From positions 1,674,001-1,738,000 of the forward strand of contig NZ_CP071518.1 of the NCBI RefSeq assembly GCF_016613535.2: DNA of 64,000 bases. Direction: 5' to 3'. Under the pieces are notes generated by a model. The model was not told where the DNA came from, made no database searches, and saw only the letters and a program-made list of their open reading frames with translations. Below, in pieces: positions 36,053 to 45,500 of the stretch. Both the position numbers and the translations under genes were made by a program. This stretch comes from Lysobacter solisilvae (lineage in GTDB: Bacteria; Pseudomonadota; Gammaproteobacteria; Xanthomonadales; Xanthomonadaceae). How positions within the stretch are numbered: the first letter of the stretch is position 1; each line of letters begins with the position of its first letter.

Positions 36053-36204
36053 GGTCCATGTCTACCTGGACCAAGGTACGGGGTACAGCTCGCCGATCCG
36101 GCTGAAGGTCCAGCCCGCGGTTACGCGATAATCACGCCGGTCGGCCGTCCTGGTTTCCACCGGGACGGCCGCACCCCCACACGCACAGTCGAAGGAATCC
36201 CTGC

Positions 36205-36936
36205 ATGGCCGTGAGCCCCCCCTCCGCGCGACGCGACGCGGGCAAGCTGTACCCCAGTGCGCAGGCAGCGCTGCAAGGCCTGGTGGCCGATGGCCAGACC
36301 CTGGCCGTGGGCGGTTTCGGCCTGTGCGGCATCCCCGAGGCGCTGATCGCCGCGCTGCGCGACTCGGGCGTGACCGGCCTGACCGCGATCTCCAACAACG
36401 CCGGCGTCGACGGCTTCGGCCTGGGCCAGCTGCTGGCCACGCGCCAGATCAAGAAGATGATTTCGTCCTACGTGGGCGAGAACAAGGAATTCGAGCGCCA
36501 GTACCTGGCCGGCGAGCTGGAGCTGGAGTTCAACCCGCAGGGCACGCTGGCCGAGCGCCTGCGCGCCGGCGGCGCGGGCATTCCCGGCTTCTACACACGC
36601 ACCGGCTACGGCACGATCGTGGCCGAGGGCAAGGAGACGCGGCAGTTCGACGATGGCCACTGGTACGTGCTGGAAACCGCGCTGAAGGCCGACGTGTCGC
36701 TGGTCAAGGCCTGGAAGGCCGACCGCGCCGGCAACCTGGTCTTCCGCAAGACCGCGCGCAACTTCAATCCCGCCTGCGCGATGGCCGGCAAGGTCTGCGT
36801 GGCCGAGGTGGAGGAAGTGGTGGAGGTCGGCCAGATCGACCCCGACCACGTGCACCTGCCCGGCATCTACGTGGACCGCATCGTCCACAACCCCACGCCG
36901 GAAAAGCGCATCGAACAGCGCACCGTGCGCGCCTGA
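36205..36936 (+). CDS. scoA: 3-oxoacid CoA-transferase subunit A (LpsI-type)
   Basis: 243 residues with the family start [18 protein letters not shown], where [10 protein letters not shown] is the CoA-binding glycine loop, and [18 protein letters not shown] near the C terminus. Alpha subunit of the succinyl-CoA:3-ketoacid CoA-transferase. The ATG is preceded by AAGGA. Subunit B follows after 27 bp. In X. campestris the homologous pair (lpsI/lpsJ) was reported to affect LPS biosynthesis. The neighbouring acyltransferase-hydratase gives a possible reason, since acetoacetyl-CoA can lead to 3-hydroxybutyryl-CoA. Confidence 0.9.
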   Translation: MAVSPPSARRDAGKLYPSAQAALQGLVADGQTLAVGGFGLCGIPEALIAALRDSGVTGLTAISNNAGVDGFGLGQLLATRQIKKMISSYVGENKEFERQYLAGELELEFNPQGTLAERLRAGGAGIPGFYTRTGYGTIVAEGKETRQFDDGHWYVLETALKADVSLVKAWKADRAGNLVFRKTARNFNPACAMAGKVCVAEVEEVVEVGQIDPDHVHLPGIYVDRIVHNPTPEKRIEQRTVRA

Positions 36937-36963
36937 CCGAACCTGCAGACAAAGGAACCCACC

Positions 36964-37596
36964 ATGGCCTGGACCCGTGACCAGATGGCGCAACGCGCCG
37001 CGCAGGAACTCACCGACGGCGCTTACGTCAACCTTGGCATCGGCCTGCCCACGCTGGTGGCCAACTTCATCCCGGAAGGCATGGATGTCTGGCTGCAGAG
37101 CGAGAACGGCCTGCTGGGCATCGGCCCGTTCCCGAGCGAGGCCGAGGTCGACGCCGACCTGATCAACGCCGGCAAGCAGACCGTCACCGCGCGCGAAGGC
37201 GCGAGCTACTTCGGCAGCCACGACTCCTTCGCGATGATCCGCGGCGGCCACATCGACCTGGCGATCCTCGGCGCGATGCAGGTGACCGACCGCGGCGACC
37301 TGGCCAACTGGATGGTCCCGGGCAAGATGGTCAAGGGCATGGGCGGGGCCATGGACCTGGTCGCGGGCGTCAAGCGCGTGGTGGTCCTGATGGAGCACAG
37401 CGCCAAGAGCGGCGAGCACAAGATCCTGCCGGAATGCACCCTGCCGCTGACCGGCGTGGGCGTGGTCAACCGCATCATCACCGAGCTGGGCGTGATGGAC
37501 GTCACGCAGGACGGCCTGGTGCTGCGGGAACTGGCCCCGGGCGTCAGCGAAGCTGAACTAGTCGAAAAAACGGGTGTGCCGGTCAAGGCCGCTTAG
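36964..37596 (+). CDS. scoB: 3-oxoacid CoA-transferase subunit B (LpsJ-type)
   Basis: 210 residues. The catalytic glutamate is E47 in [10 protein letters not shown], which forms the glutamyl-CoA intermediate; [14 protein letters not shown] and KRVVVLMEH follow as in the family. It pairs with the upstream subunit to interconvert acetoacetate and acetoacetyl-CoA using succinyl-CoA. RBS AAGGA precedes the ATG. The pair is 70 bp after the GT-C gene and likely co-transcribed with it. Confidence 0.92.
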   Translation: MAWTRDQMAQRAAQELTDGAYVNLGIGLPTLVANFIPEGMDVWLQSENGLLGIGPFPSEAEVDADLINAGKQTVTAREGASYFGSHDSFAMIRGGHIDLAILGAMQVTDRGDLANWMVPGKMVKGMGGAMDLVAGVKRVVVLMEHSAKSGEHKILPECTLPLTGVGVVNRIITELGVMDVTQDGLVLRELAPGVSEAELVEKTGVPVKAA

Positions 37597-37767
37597 CCCG
37601 GGTTTCTGGATTCCCGGACCGCTTGCCGGTCCAATCGGGGTGCCTGTCGCGCGCGTGTCCATGAATGGGCCGCGCGTGCGCGATCGCGCGCGGCGGGTGT
37701 GGTATTCATGGCGGGCGATGAGGGGGTCGTCGCCGGCATTGGCCGTCAGTTCTGTGGGGCATATTCC

Positions 37768-40198
37768 ATGCGTATTGGTCTTCCCGTAATTCTCCTGGCC
37801 GGCCTGGTGGCCGGCTGCACCGCGGAGCGTGCTCCGCAGCAGGCGGCCAACGAGGCCGCTGCGTCGGCCACGTCGGCCATCGCCGCGATGAGTGGTGGCG
37901 TGTCGCTGATGGCGCCGCGCGTGGACCGCGTCGCCGGCAGCTTCGCGTCGCTGCCCGATCACGGCGCGCTGCTGGCCTACGACGGCAAGCGCAAGGTCAC
38001 CCGCTCCGGCGCCTACACCTGGCACCCGGTCAAGCTGAGCGAGACGCACGCGCTCCATGCCATCGGCCCCGGGCACGAGCTGGCGCTCACCGCGCCCAAT
38101 GGCCAGCCGATCCGACTGCAATACCTGCGCCATGTGGAGCACGAGAACGGCAACTGGAGCTGGGTCGGCCGCGCGGAAGGCGCGCAGCCCGGCAGCGAGG
38201 CGATCCTGACCTTCGGCGACAAGGCCGCGTTCGGCGTCATCCCGCAACGCCAGGGCGGCACGCTCCGCCTGAACATCGGCGGCGGCCAGGCCTGGATGAT
38301 CGAGGCCGACCCGACGATGCTCGCCAGCCTGGAGAGCGCGCGCACCGGTCCGCGCGCGCCCGATCATCTGGTCCCGCCGCGTGAGCTGCTGCGCAAGCGC
38401 ATGGGCAACGCTGGTATCGCGGATGCACTCGCGGCCAAGCTCGAAGCCGCCCCGCTGTCCACCAAGGCCGACGCCACCAACACGGTCGACGTCCTGCTGG
38501 GCTATACCAACGGCTTCGCCGCCCGGCTGGGGGGCCAGTCGCAGGCCAACACCCGGCTGACCTTCATGGTGCAGGTCGCCAACGAAGCCATGGCCGCCAG
38601 CCTGATGCCCGGCCGCATCCGCCTGGTGCACACGCTGCAGGTGACCTACCCGGACAACACCAGCAACCAGGACGCGCTGTACGCCCTGAGCGGCGTGTCG
38701 TGCACCGAGAACTCCAACGGCAGCCTCACCTGTACCGATGTCGCGGTGCCGGCCGCCCTGCAACCGCTGCACACGGCCCGCAACACCTACGGCGCCGACC
38801 TGGTCTCGCTGGTACGCGTGTTCAACGAGCCGGAGAACCAGAGCTGCGGCATTGCCTGGCTCAATGGCGCCGGCCGCACCCCGATCACGTCCTCGGACGC
38901 GCCCGGCGGCATGTCGGTGGTGAGCGATTCGAGCGGTTATATCTTCCCGGACAACCAGCGCTATTGCCGCGAGGCCACCCTCGCCCATGAGCTGGGCCAC
39001 AACATGGGCTCGGCGCACGACCGCGACACCTCCGACGGCGACGACAACATCCTGCAGAGCAACGAATACGGTCGCTACGACTATTCGTTCGGGTACCGGA
39101 CGTCGGCGGCGGGCAACTTCTTCACCGTCATGGCCTACGGCGACACCGGCCAGGATGAACTGAACAAGTTCTCCAATCCGCGCCTCAACAACTGCAAGGG
39201 CTCCTACGCCTGCGGCGTGACCAACCAGGCCGACAACGCGCAGAGCCTGACCAACACGATGCCGATCATCGTCACCTTCCGCTCGGCGGTGCAGGAAGCC
39301 AACGTGGCCCTGATGCCGCAGGTCGACGCCAACGCCGACGGGCGCTCGGACCTGTTCTGGCACAACCCGACGGCGGAGCGGATCCAGCCCTGGCTGATGA
39401 ATGGCACCACCTTCGCCTACGGCGTGGCCAGCACGATCGGCAACATCTACCGCGTGGCCGCGGTGGGCGACTTCAACGGCGACGGCCGCGCCGACCTCAT
39501 CTGGCGCGACATCAACCGCACCGTGCTGTGGGAGTGGCAGGCCAAGGCGACCGGTGGCTACAACGTCGTGCAGCTGCGCACGTTCCCGGCCGGCTGGGAT
39601 ATCGGCGGCGTGGGCGACGTGAACCGCGACGGGCGCAGCGACCTGATCTGGCACAGCCCCACCCAGGAGAAGTTCCAGGCCTTGGCTGATGAACGGCACC
39701 ACGTGGACGTATGGCGCGGTGCAGTCGCGTCCGGGCGCGTTCGTGATGATCGGCGCGGGTGACTTCAACGGCGACGGCTACGCCGACCTGCTGTGGCGCG
39801 ACGGAGCCCGCACCGCGGTCTCGGCCTCGATCGGCACGGCCAGCGGCACCTTCGGGTCGGCGGTGACCATCCGCTCCTATCCCACCGGCTACGAGGTCGT
39901 GGGCCTGCGCCGGGCCAATGCCGACGCCCGCAGCGACATCTACTGGCACAGCACGACGGCCGGCAAGATGCAGGCGTGGCTGATGAACGGCACCGCCTTG
40001 ACCTACGGCGTCGCCAATACGGTCGGCAGCATCTACCGCGTGACCAGCATGGGCGACTACAACGGCGACGGCCTGTCCGACGTGATCTGGCACGACACCG
40101 CCAAGACGCGCCTGTACGAATGGCAGGCCAAGCCGGACGGCACCTACACGGTGGTGTCGCTGCGCACCTATCCGGCGGGCTGGACGGTGGTGCACTGA
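37768..40198 (+). pseudogene. Secreted M12-type metalloprotease with C-terminal VCBS/FG-GAP repeats, frameshifted
   Basis: A lipoprotein signal (lipobox VAGC) is followed by a propeptide-like region, then a zinc protease domain with HELGHNMGSAHD (HExxHxxGxxHD) and Met-turn VMAYG, as in reprolysin-like enzymes. About 300 residues of VCBS/FG-GAP-type repeats follow (VGDFNGDGRADLIW). The frame is broken at 39681-39685: CCTTGG should be CCTGG. After deletion of one T the sequence reads ...FQAWLMNGTTWTYG, matching the two other WLMNGT.. repeats of the same protein, and continues to 40198 (809 residues intact). As sequenced, the frame ends at 39762. Either a recent mutation or an assembly error. 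Likely substrate is extracellular protein. Confidence 0.8.
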
Positions 40199-40221
40199 CG
40201 CCCACCGTCGCGATTGGCAAC

Positions 40222-40462
40222 AAGAAGACAGCCGCCGAAAGGCGGCTGTCTTCATTGGGCGGGTAGAAGAACAGCCGCCGAAAGGCGGCCGTCTTCATTG
40301 GGCGGTAAAAACAGCCGCCGAAGGGCGGCCGTCTTTATTGGGCGGAAAAAACAGCCGTCGAAGGGCGGCCGTCTTTATCGGGCGGCAAAAAACGGCTGCC
40401 GAAGGGCGGCCGTCTTTATTGGGCGGTAAAAAAACAGCCGCCGAAAGGCGGCTGTTTCATTT
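40222..40462. terminator. Six tandem terminator-like hairpins between convergent genes
   Basis: Six copies, 40-43 bp apart, of (G)ACAGCCGCC-GAAA-GGCGGCTGT(C) followed by TTCATT or TTTATT, starting at about 40227, 40271, 40311, 40351, 40392 and 40434. Stems are near-perfect and the loop is usually GAAA or GAAG; the next copy is preceded by GGGCGG and runs of A, so each could act on either strand. They lie between the protease gene and the convergent ETF-QO gene and fill most of the 324-bp gap; the rest is unremarkable. Confidence 0.85.
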
Positions 40463-40522
40463 GGGAAAGCGCGACGTCATCCGCGACGGGCCTGCATGCC
40501 CCTGGCGCATCCGCCCGACCGA

Positions 40523-42166
40523 CTAGAGGTTCTGGTAGTTCGGTCCCGCGCCACCCTCGGGCGTGACCCAGGTGATGATCTCGTACGGGTCCTTGATGTC
40601 GCAGGTCTTGCAGTGCACGCAGTTGGCGGCATTGATCTGCAGGCGCTTGGCGCTGCCGCCGCCGGCCTGCGCTTCCTCGACGATCTCGTAGACGCCGGCG
40701 GGGCAGAAGCGGGTGCAGGGATTGTTGTATTCCTCCACGCAGCGCGTCACGCAGATGCTGGTGTCGGCCACCTTGAGGTGCACCGGCTGGTCTTCGTCGT
40801 GTTCGGTGGCGGCGTAGTACACGCCGGCCAGGCGATCGCGCGGCTCGAGCGTGCGGTCGGTGTAGTCGCGCCGGGGCGATTCGTGCTCGCCGACCTTGTC
40901 CAGCGAGGACCAGTCGGGCTTGTTCTTCAGCGTCCAGGGCGAGTGGCCGCCGGTGAGCGTTTCCCATGCGGCGTTCAACATGCCCCACCACAGCCCGCGC
41001 TTGAAGCCGGGCTTGATGTTGCGGACCTTCTTCAGTTCGGCCATCGCGTCCGACGCGCGCAGTTTCGCGTCGAAACCGGCGGGCGACAGCTGCGCGGCGT
41101 GCAGGTGTTCGGCGGCGAGCATGCCCGAGCGGATGGCCTGGTGGGTGCCCTTGATCTTGGGCACGTTGAGCAGGCCGGCGGTGTCGCCGATCAGCAGGGC
41201 GCCGGGCATTTCCACCTTCGGCAGCGACTGCCAGCCGCCGGTCACGATGGCGCGCGCGCCCGCGGACACGATGGTGCCGCCTTCGAGCAGCGGCTTGACC
41301 AGCGGGTGGTTCTTCCACTGCTGGAAGGCCTCCCACGGCTTGTACTGCGGGTCGCGGTAGTCCAGGCCACTGACGTAGCCCAGCGCGATGCGGCCCTTGT
41401 CCAGGTGGTAGAGGAAACTGCCGCCGTAGGTGTGGGTGTCCGCCGGCCAGCCGAAGCTGTGGACGATCTTGCCGGGCTGCACGCGCTCGGCGGGCACCTG
41501 CCACAGTTCCTTGATGCCGATCGAGTAGCCCTGCGGGTCGCTGCCGGCGTCCAACTGGAAACGCTTGACCAGGCGCTTGGTGAGATGGCCGCGCGCGCCT
41601 TCGGCGAGCACGGTGACCTTGGCGCGGATGTCGATGCCGGCGGTGTAGCCGGGCTTGTGGCTGCCGTCCTTCGCCACGCCCATGTCGCCGATGCGCACGC
41701 CGATGACGGTCCCGTCGTCGGCGTGCAGCGTTTCGGACGCGGCGAAGCCCGGATAGATCTCCACGCCCAGCGCCTCGGCCTGCGGGGCGAGCCAGGCGCA
41801 CATCGCGCCCAGGCTGACGATGACGTTGCCGTGGTTGTTCATGCCCGGCGGCACCGGCAGCTTGCGGCCGCCGTCGCGGGTGAGCAGCCAGAATTCGTCT
41901 TCCGTGGCGGGCACGCAGATCGGCGGCGGGTTGTCGCGCCACTGCGGCAGCAGGGCGTCGAGCGGACCGGTTTCGATCACCGCGCCCGACAGGATGTGCG
42001 CGCCGATGGTCGAGGCCTTCTCGATCACGCAGACCGAGAGCTCGGGGTTGAGCTGCTTGAGCCGGATCGCGAAGGAAAGCCCGGCCGGGCCCGCGCCGAC
42101 GGTGACGACGTCGTACTCCATCACGTCGCGTTCGATATCGGGGGCGGTTCCGGGTACGTCGGTCAT
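40523..42166 (-). CDS. Electron transfer flavoprotein-ubiquinone oxidoreductase
   Basis: 547 residues, the family length. N-terminal FAD fold GAGPAG (residues 24-29) and a C-terminal [4Fe-4S] ferredoxin region (CTRFCPAGVYEI, then NCVHCKTCDIKDP, about 480-530). It passes electrons from reduced ETF to ubiquinone at the inner membrane, completing the pathway with etfA/etfB at 21026-22832. The chosen ATG starts a 15-residue lead followed by EYDVVTVGAGPAG; the longer open frame upstream overlaps the alkB-like gene. Confidence 0.95.
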   Translation of the reverse strand: MTDVPGTAPDIERDVMEYDVVTVGAGPAGLSFAIRLKQLNPELSVCVIEKASTIGAHILSGAVIETGPLDALLPQWRDNPPPICVPATEDEFWLLTRDGGRKLPVPPGMNNHGNVIVSLGAMCAWLAPQAEALGVEIYPGFAASETLHADDGTVIGVRIGDMGVAKDGSHKPGYTAGIDIRAKVTVLAEGARGHLTKRLVKRFQLDAGSDPQGYSIGIKELWQVPAERVQPGKIVHSFGWPADTHTYGGSFLYHLDKGRIALGYVSGLDYRDPQYKPWEAFQQWKNHPLVKPLLEGGTIVSAGARAIVTGGWQSLPKVEMPGALLIGDTAGLLNVPKIKGTHQAIRSGMLAAEHLHAAQLSPAGFDAKLRASDAMAELKKVRNIKPGFKRGLWWGMLNAAWETLTGGHSPWTLKNKPDWSSLDKVGEHESPRRDYTDRTLEPRDRLAGVYYAATEHDEDQPVHLKVADTSICVTRCVEEYNNPCTRFCPAGVYEIVEEAQAGGGSAKRLQINAANCVHCKTCDIKDPYEIITWVTPEGGAGPNYQNL

Positions 42167-42313
42167 TGCGTGGCTCCGCTGGCGCTGCGTGGCTGGTGGT
42201 GGGAGGACCTGGGAGGACCTGGTCAGCGATTTTCGCGGCTTGGGGCAGCCCGGGGCAAATCGCGGGCGCCGGGCCGCGCGGCACGGACCCCGCGTTCCGG
42301 CGAAAATCGCCCC

Positions 42314-42916
42314 ATGACCGCGCCTTTGCAGCCGCTGGCCCTGGAAGACGCAGAGGTCGCCCTGGCCCAGGGCTGGCTGGCGCCCGCGGCCGCCGACGCC
42401 CTGTTGGGTGCGTTGCGCGCGCAGGTGCCCTGGGAAGTCCACCGCATCCGCCTGTTCGGGCGCGAGCATGCCTCGCCACGGCTGAGCTGCTGGATTGGCG
42501 ACCCCGAGGCGGTCTACCGGTATTCGGGCACGGTGTTTGTCCCGCATGCGTGGCCGCCGGTGCTCGACGCACTGCGGCGGGCGTTGCAGGACGACCTGGG
42601 CAGCCCGTTCAACAGCGTGCTGGCCAACCGCTACCGCGACGGGCGCGATGCGATGGGCTGGCACAGCGACAATGAGCCCGAACTGGGGCCGGTGCCCGTC
42701 ATCGCCTCGGTGAGCCTGGGAGCGACGCGCCGCTTCCTGCTGCGCCATCGGGTGCGGCGCGACCAGCGCTGCGCGCTGGAGCTGCCGCATGGCAGCCTGC
42801 TGGTGATGCGCGGGGGCACCCAGCGCCACTGGCAGCACGCCCTGCCACGCACGGCGCGACCGGTGGGCGAACGGATCAACCTGACGTTCCGCTGGGTGCT
42901 GCCTGCAGGCGGGTGA
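42314..42916 (+). CDS. AlkB-type 2-oxoglutarate/Fe(II) dioxygenase
   Basis: 200 residues with the complete AlkB-family iron and cosubstrate set: GWHSDNEPELG (H117 and D119), then HWQHALPRT (distal His) and RINLTFR (2OG-binding Arg). YRDGRDAMGWHSD is the usual substrate-loop context. Repairs alkylated nucleic-acid bases oxidatively. The start ATG follows an AAATCGCCCC leader without a strong ribosome-binding site. Divergent from ETF-QO. Confidence 0.88.
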   Translation: MTAPLQPLALEDAEVALAQGWLAPAAADALLGALRAQVPWEVHRIRLFGREHASPRLSCWIGDPEAVYRYSGTVFVPHAWPPVLDALRRALQDDLGSPFNSVLANRYRDGRDAMGWHSDNEPELGPVPVIASVSLGATRRFLLRHRVRRDQRCALELPHGSLLVMRGGTQRHWQHALPRTARPVGERINLTFRWVLPAGG

Positions 42917-43038
42917 TCGCCCGGCGGAGACGGTCGTCAGCAGTCAGCGGTTGCCTGCAGCTGCGGTTGTGGCCGCGCTACGTGGCCGCGCTGCAGGCGC
43001 CGTGGCGGTGCGAGACACCGCGCTGCGGGCCGACGCGC

Positions 43039-43725
43039 TCAGCGCGCGTCGGCGGATGCGCCCCGGCCGCTGCGCTCGAAGGCTTCGCCGGTGGTCAGCG
43101 TCCAGCCCGCCAGGTCGTTGCTGATCTGCGACAGCGACCGTTCGAACGCGTCGACGACATCGGGTACCGCCGTCGAGCCGGCGGGTTGTGCCTGCAGGAA
43201 CGTCTGCGACCCGGCCAGCTGCAGGCTTTTCACGTGCAGCAGCTTGGCGGTGACTTCGACGGTGGCCGACGGCACGGCGGCGCCGGCGTAGTCGGCCTCG
43301 AAGCGACGCACGTCCAGCAGCAGCCGGTAGTGGGCGCCCACGCCGCTGCCCTGGCGCGTGACGCCGGGGAGGCGGCCGGAATCCTCCAGCGCGTGCAGCA
43401 CCGCGTCCTCGATCATCTCGCTGGGTGTCTTCGCCCACTCGGCGCCCTTGTAGACCTGCAGCTCGTTGGGCGTGGGCCGTACGGCGATGCGCAGGCTGTC
43501 GGCATTGCGCGCGCCAAGGGCGCGGCCGATCGACAGCTGCCAGCGCACCTGCGGCCAGCTCTGCGTTTGAGCCGCGCGCACGACCGGCGCATAGCTGGTC
43601 GAGGGCTCCTTCTTGCCGCCCAGCAGCGAGCCGCAGCCGGCCAGCGACGCGGCCACGAGCGCCAGGGCGCTCCACCGCACCAGGGGCGCCGCCACGGCGG
43701 CGCGTACGAGGGTTGCCATGCTCAT
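43039..43725 (-). CDS. ABC-type transport auxiliary lipoprotein (PqiC-like)
   Basis: 228 residues with a lipobox LAGC (Cys31) after a hydrophobic signal, then an ABC-transport auxiliary lipoprotein domain. It is the last gene of a four-gene Mla-like operon and overlaps the MCE-protein stop by 4 bp (ATGA). An outer-membrane-anchored partner for lipid transport is the usual role. Start at 43725; M at 43719 is also possible. Confidence 0.8.
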   Translation of the reverse strand: MSMATLVRAAVAAPLVRWSALALVAASLAGCGSLLGGKKEPSTSYAPVVRAAQTQSWPQVRWQLSIGRALGARNADSLRIAVRPTPNELQVYKGAEWAKTPSEMIEDAVLHALEDSGRLPGVTRQGSGVGAHYRLLLDVRRFEADYAGAAVPSATVEVTAKLLHVKSLQLAGSQTFLQAQPAGSTAVPDVVDAFERSLSQISNDLAGWTLTTGEAFERSGRGASADAR

Positions 43726-44648
43726 TCGGGTTCGAACTCCTTGGGTGCGTCTTTGCCCAGCAGGTATTGCGCGGGACCGCCATCGAGGCGGTCGCTGATG
43801 CGGCGCAGGTCGCGGACCAGGGCGCGCAGTTCGCCCAGCGTCGGACCGAGCTGGCCCAGGCCGTCATTGGCGAAGCTGGTGATCGCGGCGCGGTTGTCGT
43901 TGACCAGGCCATCGACGCCACCGGCCGCGGAATCCAGCTTGCCCAGCGTGCTGTCGAGACGGTTCACCAGCCCCGGCAGTTTCTTGACCAGTTCGCGGTC
44001 GATATCGCTCACGGCCTTGTCGGTGGTGGCCAGGGTCTTCTCCAGCTGCTCGCTGGAGCGGCGCGCGGAGACGATCATGGTGCGCAGGTCCTCGCGCTGG
44101 TCGCCGATCGCGCCGGTCATGGCTTCGATGCTGGCCAGCGAATTGGAAATGCGCTTCACGTTCTCGTCGCTGAGCAGTTCGTCGACGCGGGCGACCAGCT
44201 TGTTGGCTGTGTCGGCGATGTTCTGCAGGGCGGAGGCCTCGGTCTGGATGACCGGGATCTCGTTGGGGTCGACGTCGGCCAGGCGCGGCGCGTTGGGGCT
44301 GCCGCCGGTGAGCTGGATGACGGGCGGCGCGGTCAGGCTGGGCGTGGAGATCTTCGCGCGGGTATCGGTCTTGACCGGGGTGCTGGCCTGGATGCGGATC
44401 GTGGCCAGCACGCGCCGCGGGTCGTCCGGGGCCAGGCGCAGGGCGTCGATCGTGCCCACCGAGATGCCGTTGTAGAGCACCGGGCTGCCTTCGGTGAGCC
44501 CGGTGACCGGCTCGTTGAACACCACCGCGTAATGGCGCCAGTCCTTCTCCGAGGAGTACTTGGCCGCCCACAACGCGAACAACAGCAGGAAGAGCGTCAC
44601 CACGAGGGTGAACACACCGATGAGGACGTAGTTGGCCTTGGTTTCCAT
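43722..44648 (-). CDS. MCE-domain (MlaD-like) periplasmic lipid-binding protein
   Basis: 308 residues. One N-terminal TM (residues 8-28) anchors a periplasmic MCE/MlaD domain (VVFNEPVTGLTEGSPVLYNGISVG...), followed by a long alpha-helical C-terminal region. In the Mla family it forms the hexameric lipid-binding ring attached to the MlaFE transporter. It follows the ATPase gene by 3 bp. The long helical tail is typical of the PqiB/LetB or Mce type rather than E. coli MlaD. Confidence 0.88.
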   Translation of the reverse strand: METKANYVLIGVFTLVVTLFLLLFALWAAKYSSEKDWRHYAVVFNEPVTGLTEGSPVLYNGISVGTIDALRLAPDDPRRVLATIRIQASTPVKTDTRAKISTPSLTAPPVIQLTGGSPNAPRLADVDPNEIPVIQTEASALQNIADTANKLVARVDELLSDENVKRISNSLASIEAMTGAIGDQREDLRTMIVSARRSSEQLEKTLATTDKAVSDIDRELVKKLPGLVNRLDSTLGKLDSAAGGVDGLVNDNRAAITSFANDGLGQLGPTLGELRALVRDLRRISDRLDGGPAQYLLGKDAPKEFEPE

Positions 44649-44651
44649 ATG

Positions 44652-45500
44652 TCAGTTGCTCTCGCCGGGGGCGGTCTGGAGGGAGGTTCCTTCCAGGGTC
44701 CGCCTGGCCGCGCGCGCACGCGGGCCGTGGAAATATTCCTGCACCCAGGGGTGGTCGAAGGTTTCGATCTGCGCCATCGGCGCGCAGGCGACCACCTTGC
44801 GGTCGGCCAGCACGGCGATGCGGTCGCAGATCGCGTACAGCGTGTCCAGATCGTGCGTGATCAGGAACACGGTCAGGCCCAGGGCCTGCTGCAGCGTCCG
44901 GATCAGGTTGTCGAAGGCGGCCGCCCCGATCGGGTCCAGGCCGGCAGTCGGCTCGTCCAGGAACAGCAGCGGCGGGTCCAGCGCCAGCGCGCGCGCCAGG
45001 CCGGCGCGCTTGCGCATGCCGCCCGACAGCTGCGAGGGCAGCTTGTTGATCGCATCGGCCGGCAGGCCCGCCAGTTTCACCTTCAGCAGCGCCAGTTCGT
45101 AGCGCAGCGAGTCCGGCAGGTTGCGGTGGTACTCCTTCAGCGGCACCTGCACGTTCTCGCCGACGGTGAGCGAGGAAAACAGCGCGCCGTCCTGGAACAG
45201 CACGCCGGTGTTCTGCTCGATCAGCCGGCGGTTGTTCTGGTCCTCGCTGCGCGCGTCCACGCCCAGCACTTCGATCTCGCCGGCGTCGGGCCGGCGCAGG
45301 CCCAGGATCGAACGCATCAGCACCGACTTGCCGGTGCCCGAGCCGCCGACCACGCCGATGATCTCGCCGGGGCGCACGTCCAGGTCCAGGCCTTCGTGCA
45401 CGACCTGTTCCCCGAAGCGGTTTACCAGACCCCGGACGCGGATGATCGGCGCGGTCTGATCCACGTCGGGGGGCATGTTGCTGGCCAGGACTGCGCCCAT
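44652..45500 (-). CDS. MlaF-like lipid ABC transporter ATP-binding protein
   Basis: 282 residues with a Walker A GGSGTGKS, signature LSGGMRKRAGLARAL and Walker B LLFLDEPTAGLDP, then the H-loop ITHDLDT. Similar to MlaF/Ttg2A, the ATPase of the MlaFEDB phospholipid transporter. Stop codon of the permease overlaps its ATG by one base (TGATG), indicating coupling. Confidence 0.9.
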   Translation of the reverse strand: MGAVLASNMPPDVDQTAPIIRVRGLVNRFGEQVVHEGLDLDVRPGEIIGVVGGSGTGKSVLMRSILGLRRPDAGEIEVLGVDARSEDQNNRRLIEQNTGVLFQDGALFSSLTVGENVQVPLKEYHRNLPDSLRYELALLKVKLAGLPADAINKLPSQLSGGMRKRAGLARALALDPPLLFLDEPTAGLDPIGAAAFDNLIRTLQQALGLTVFLITHDLDTLYAICDRIAVLADRKVVACAPMAQIETFDHPWVQEYFHGPRARAARRTLEGTSLQTAPGESN

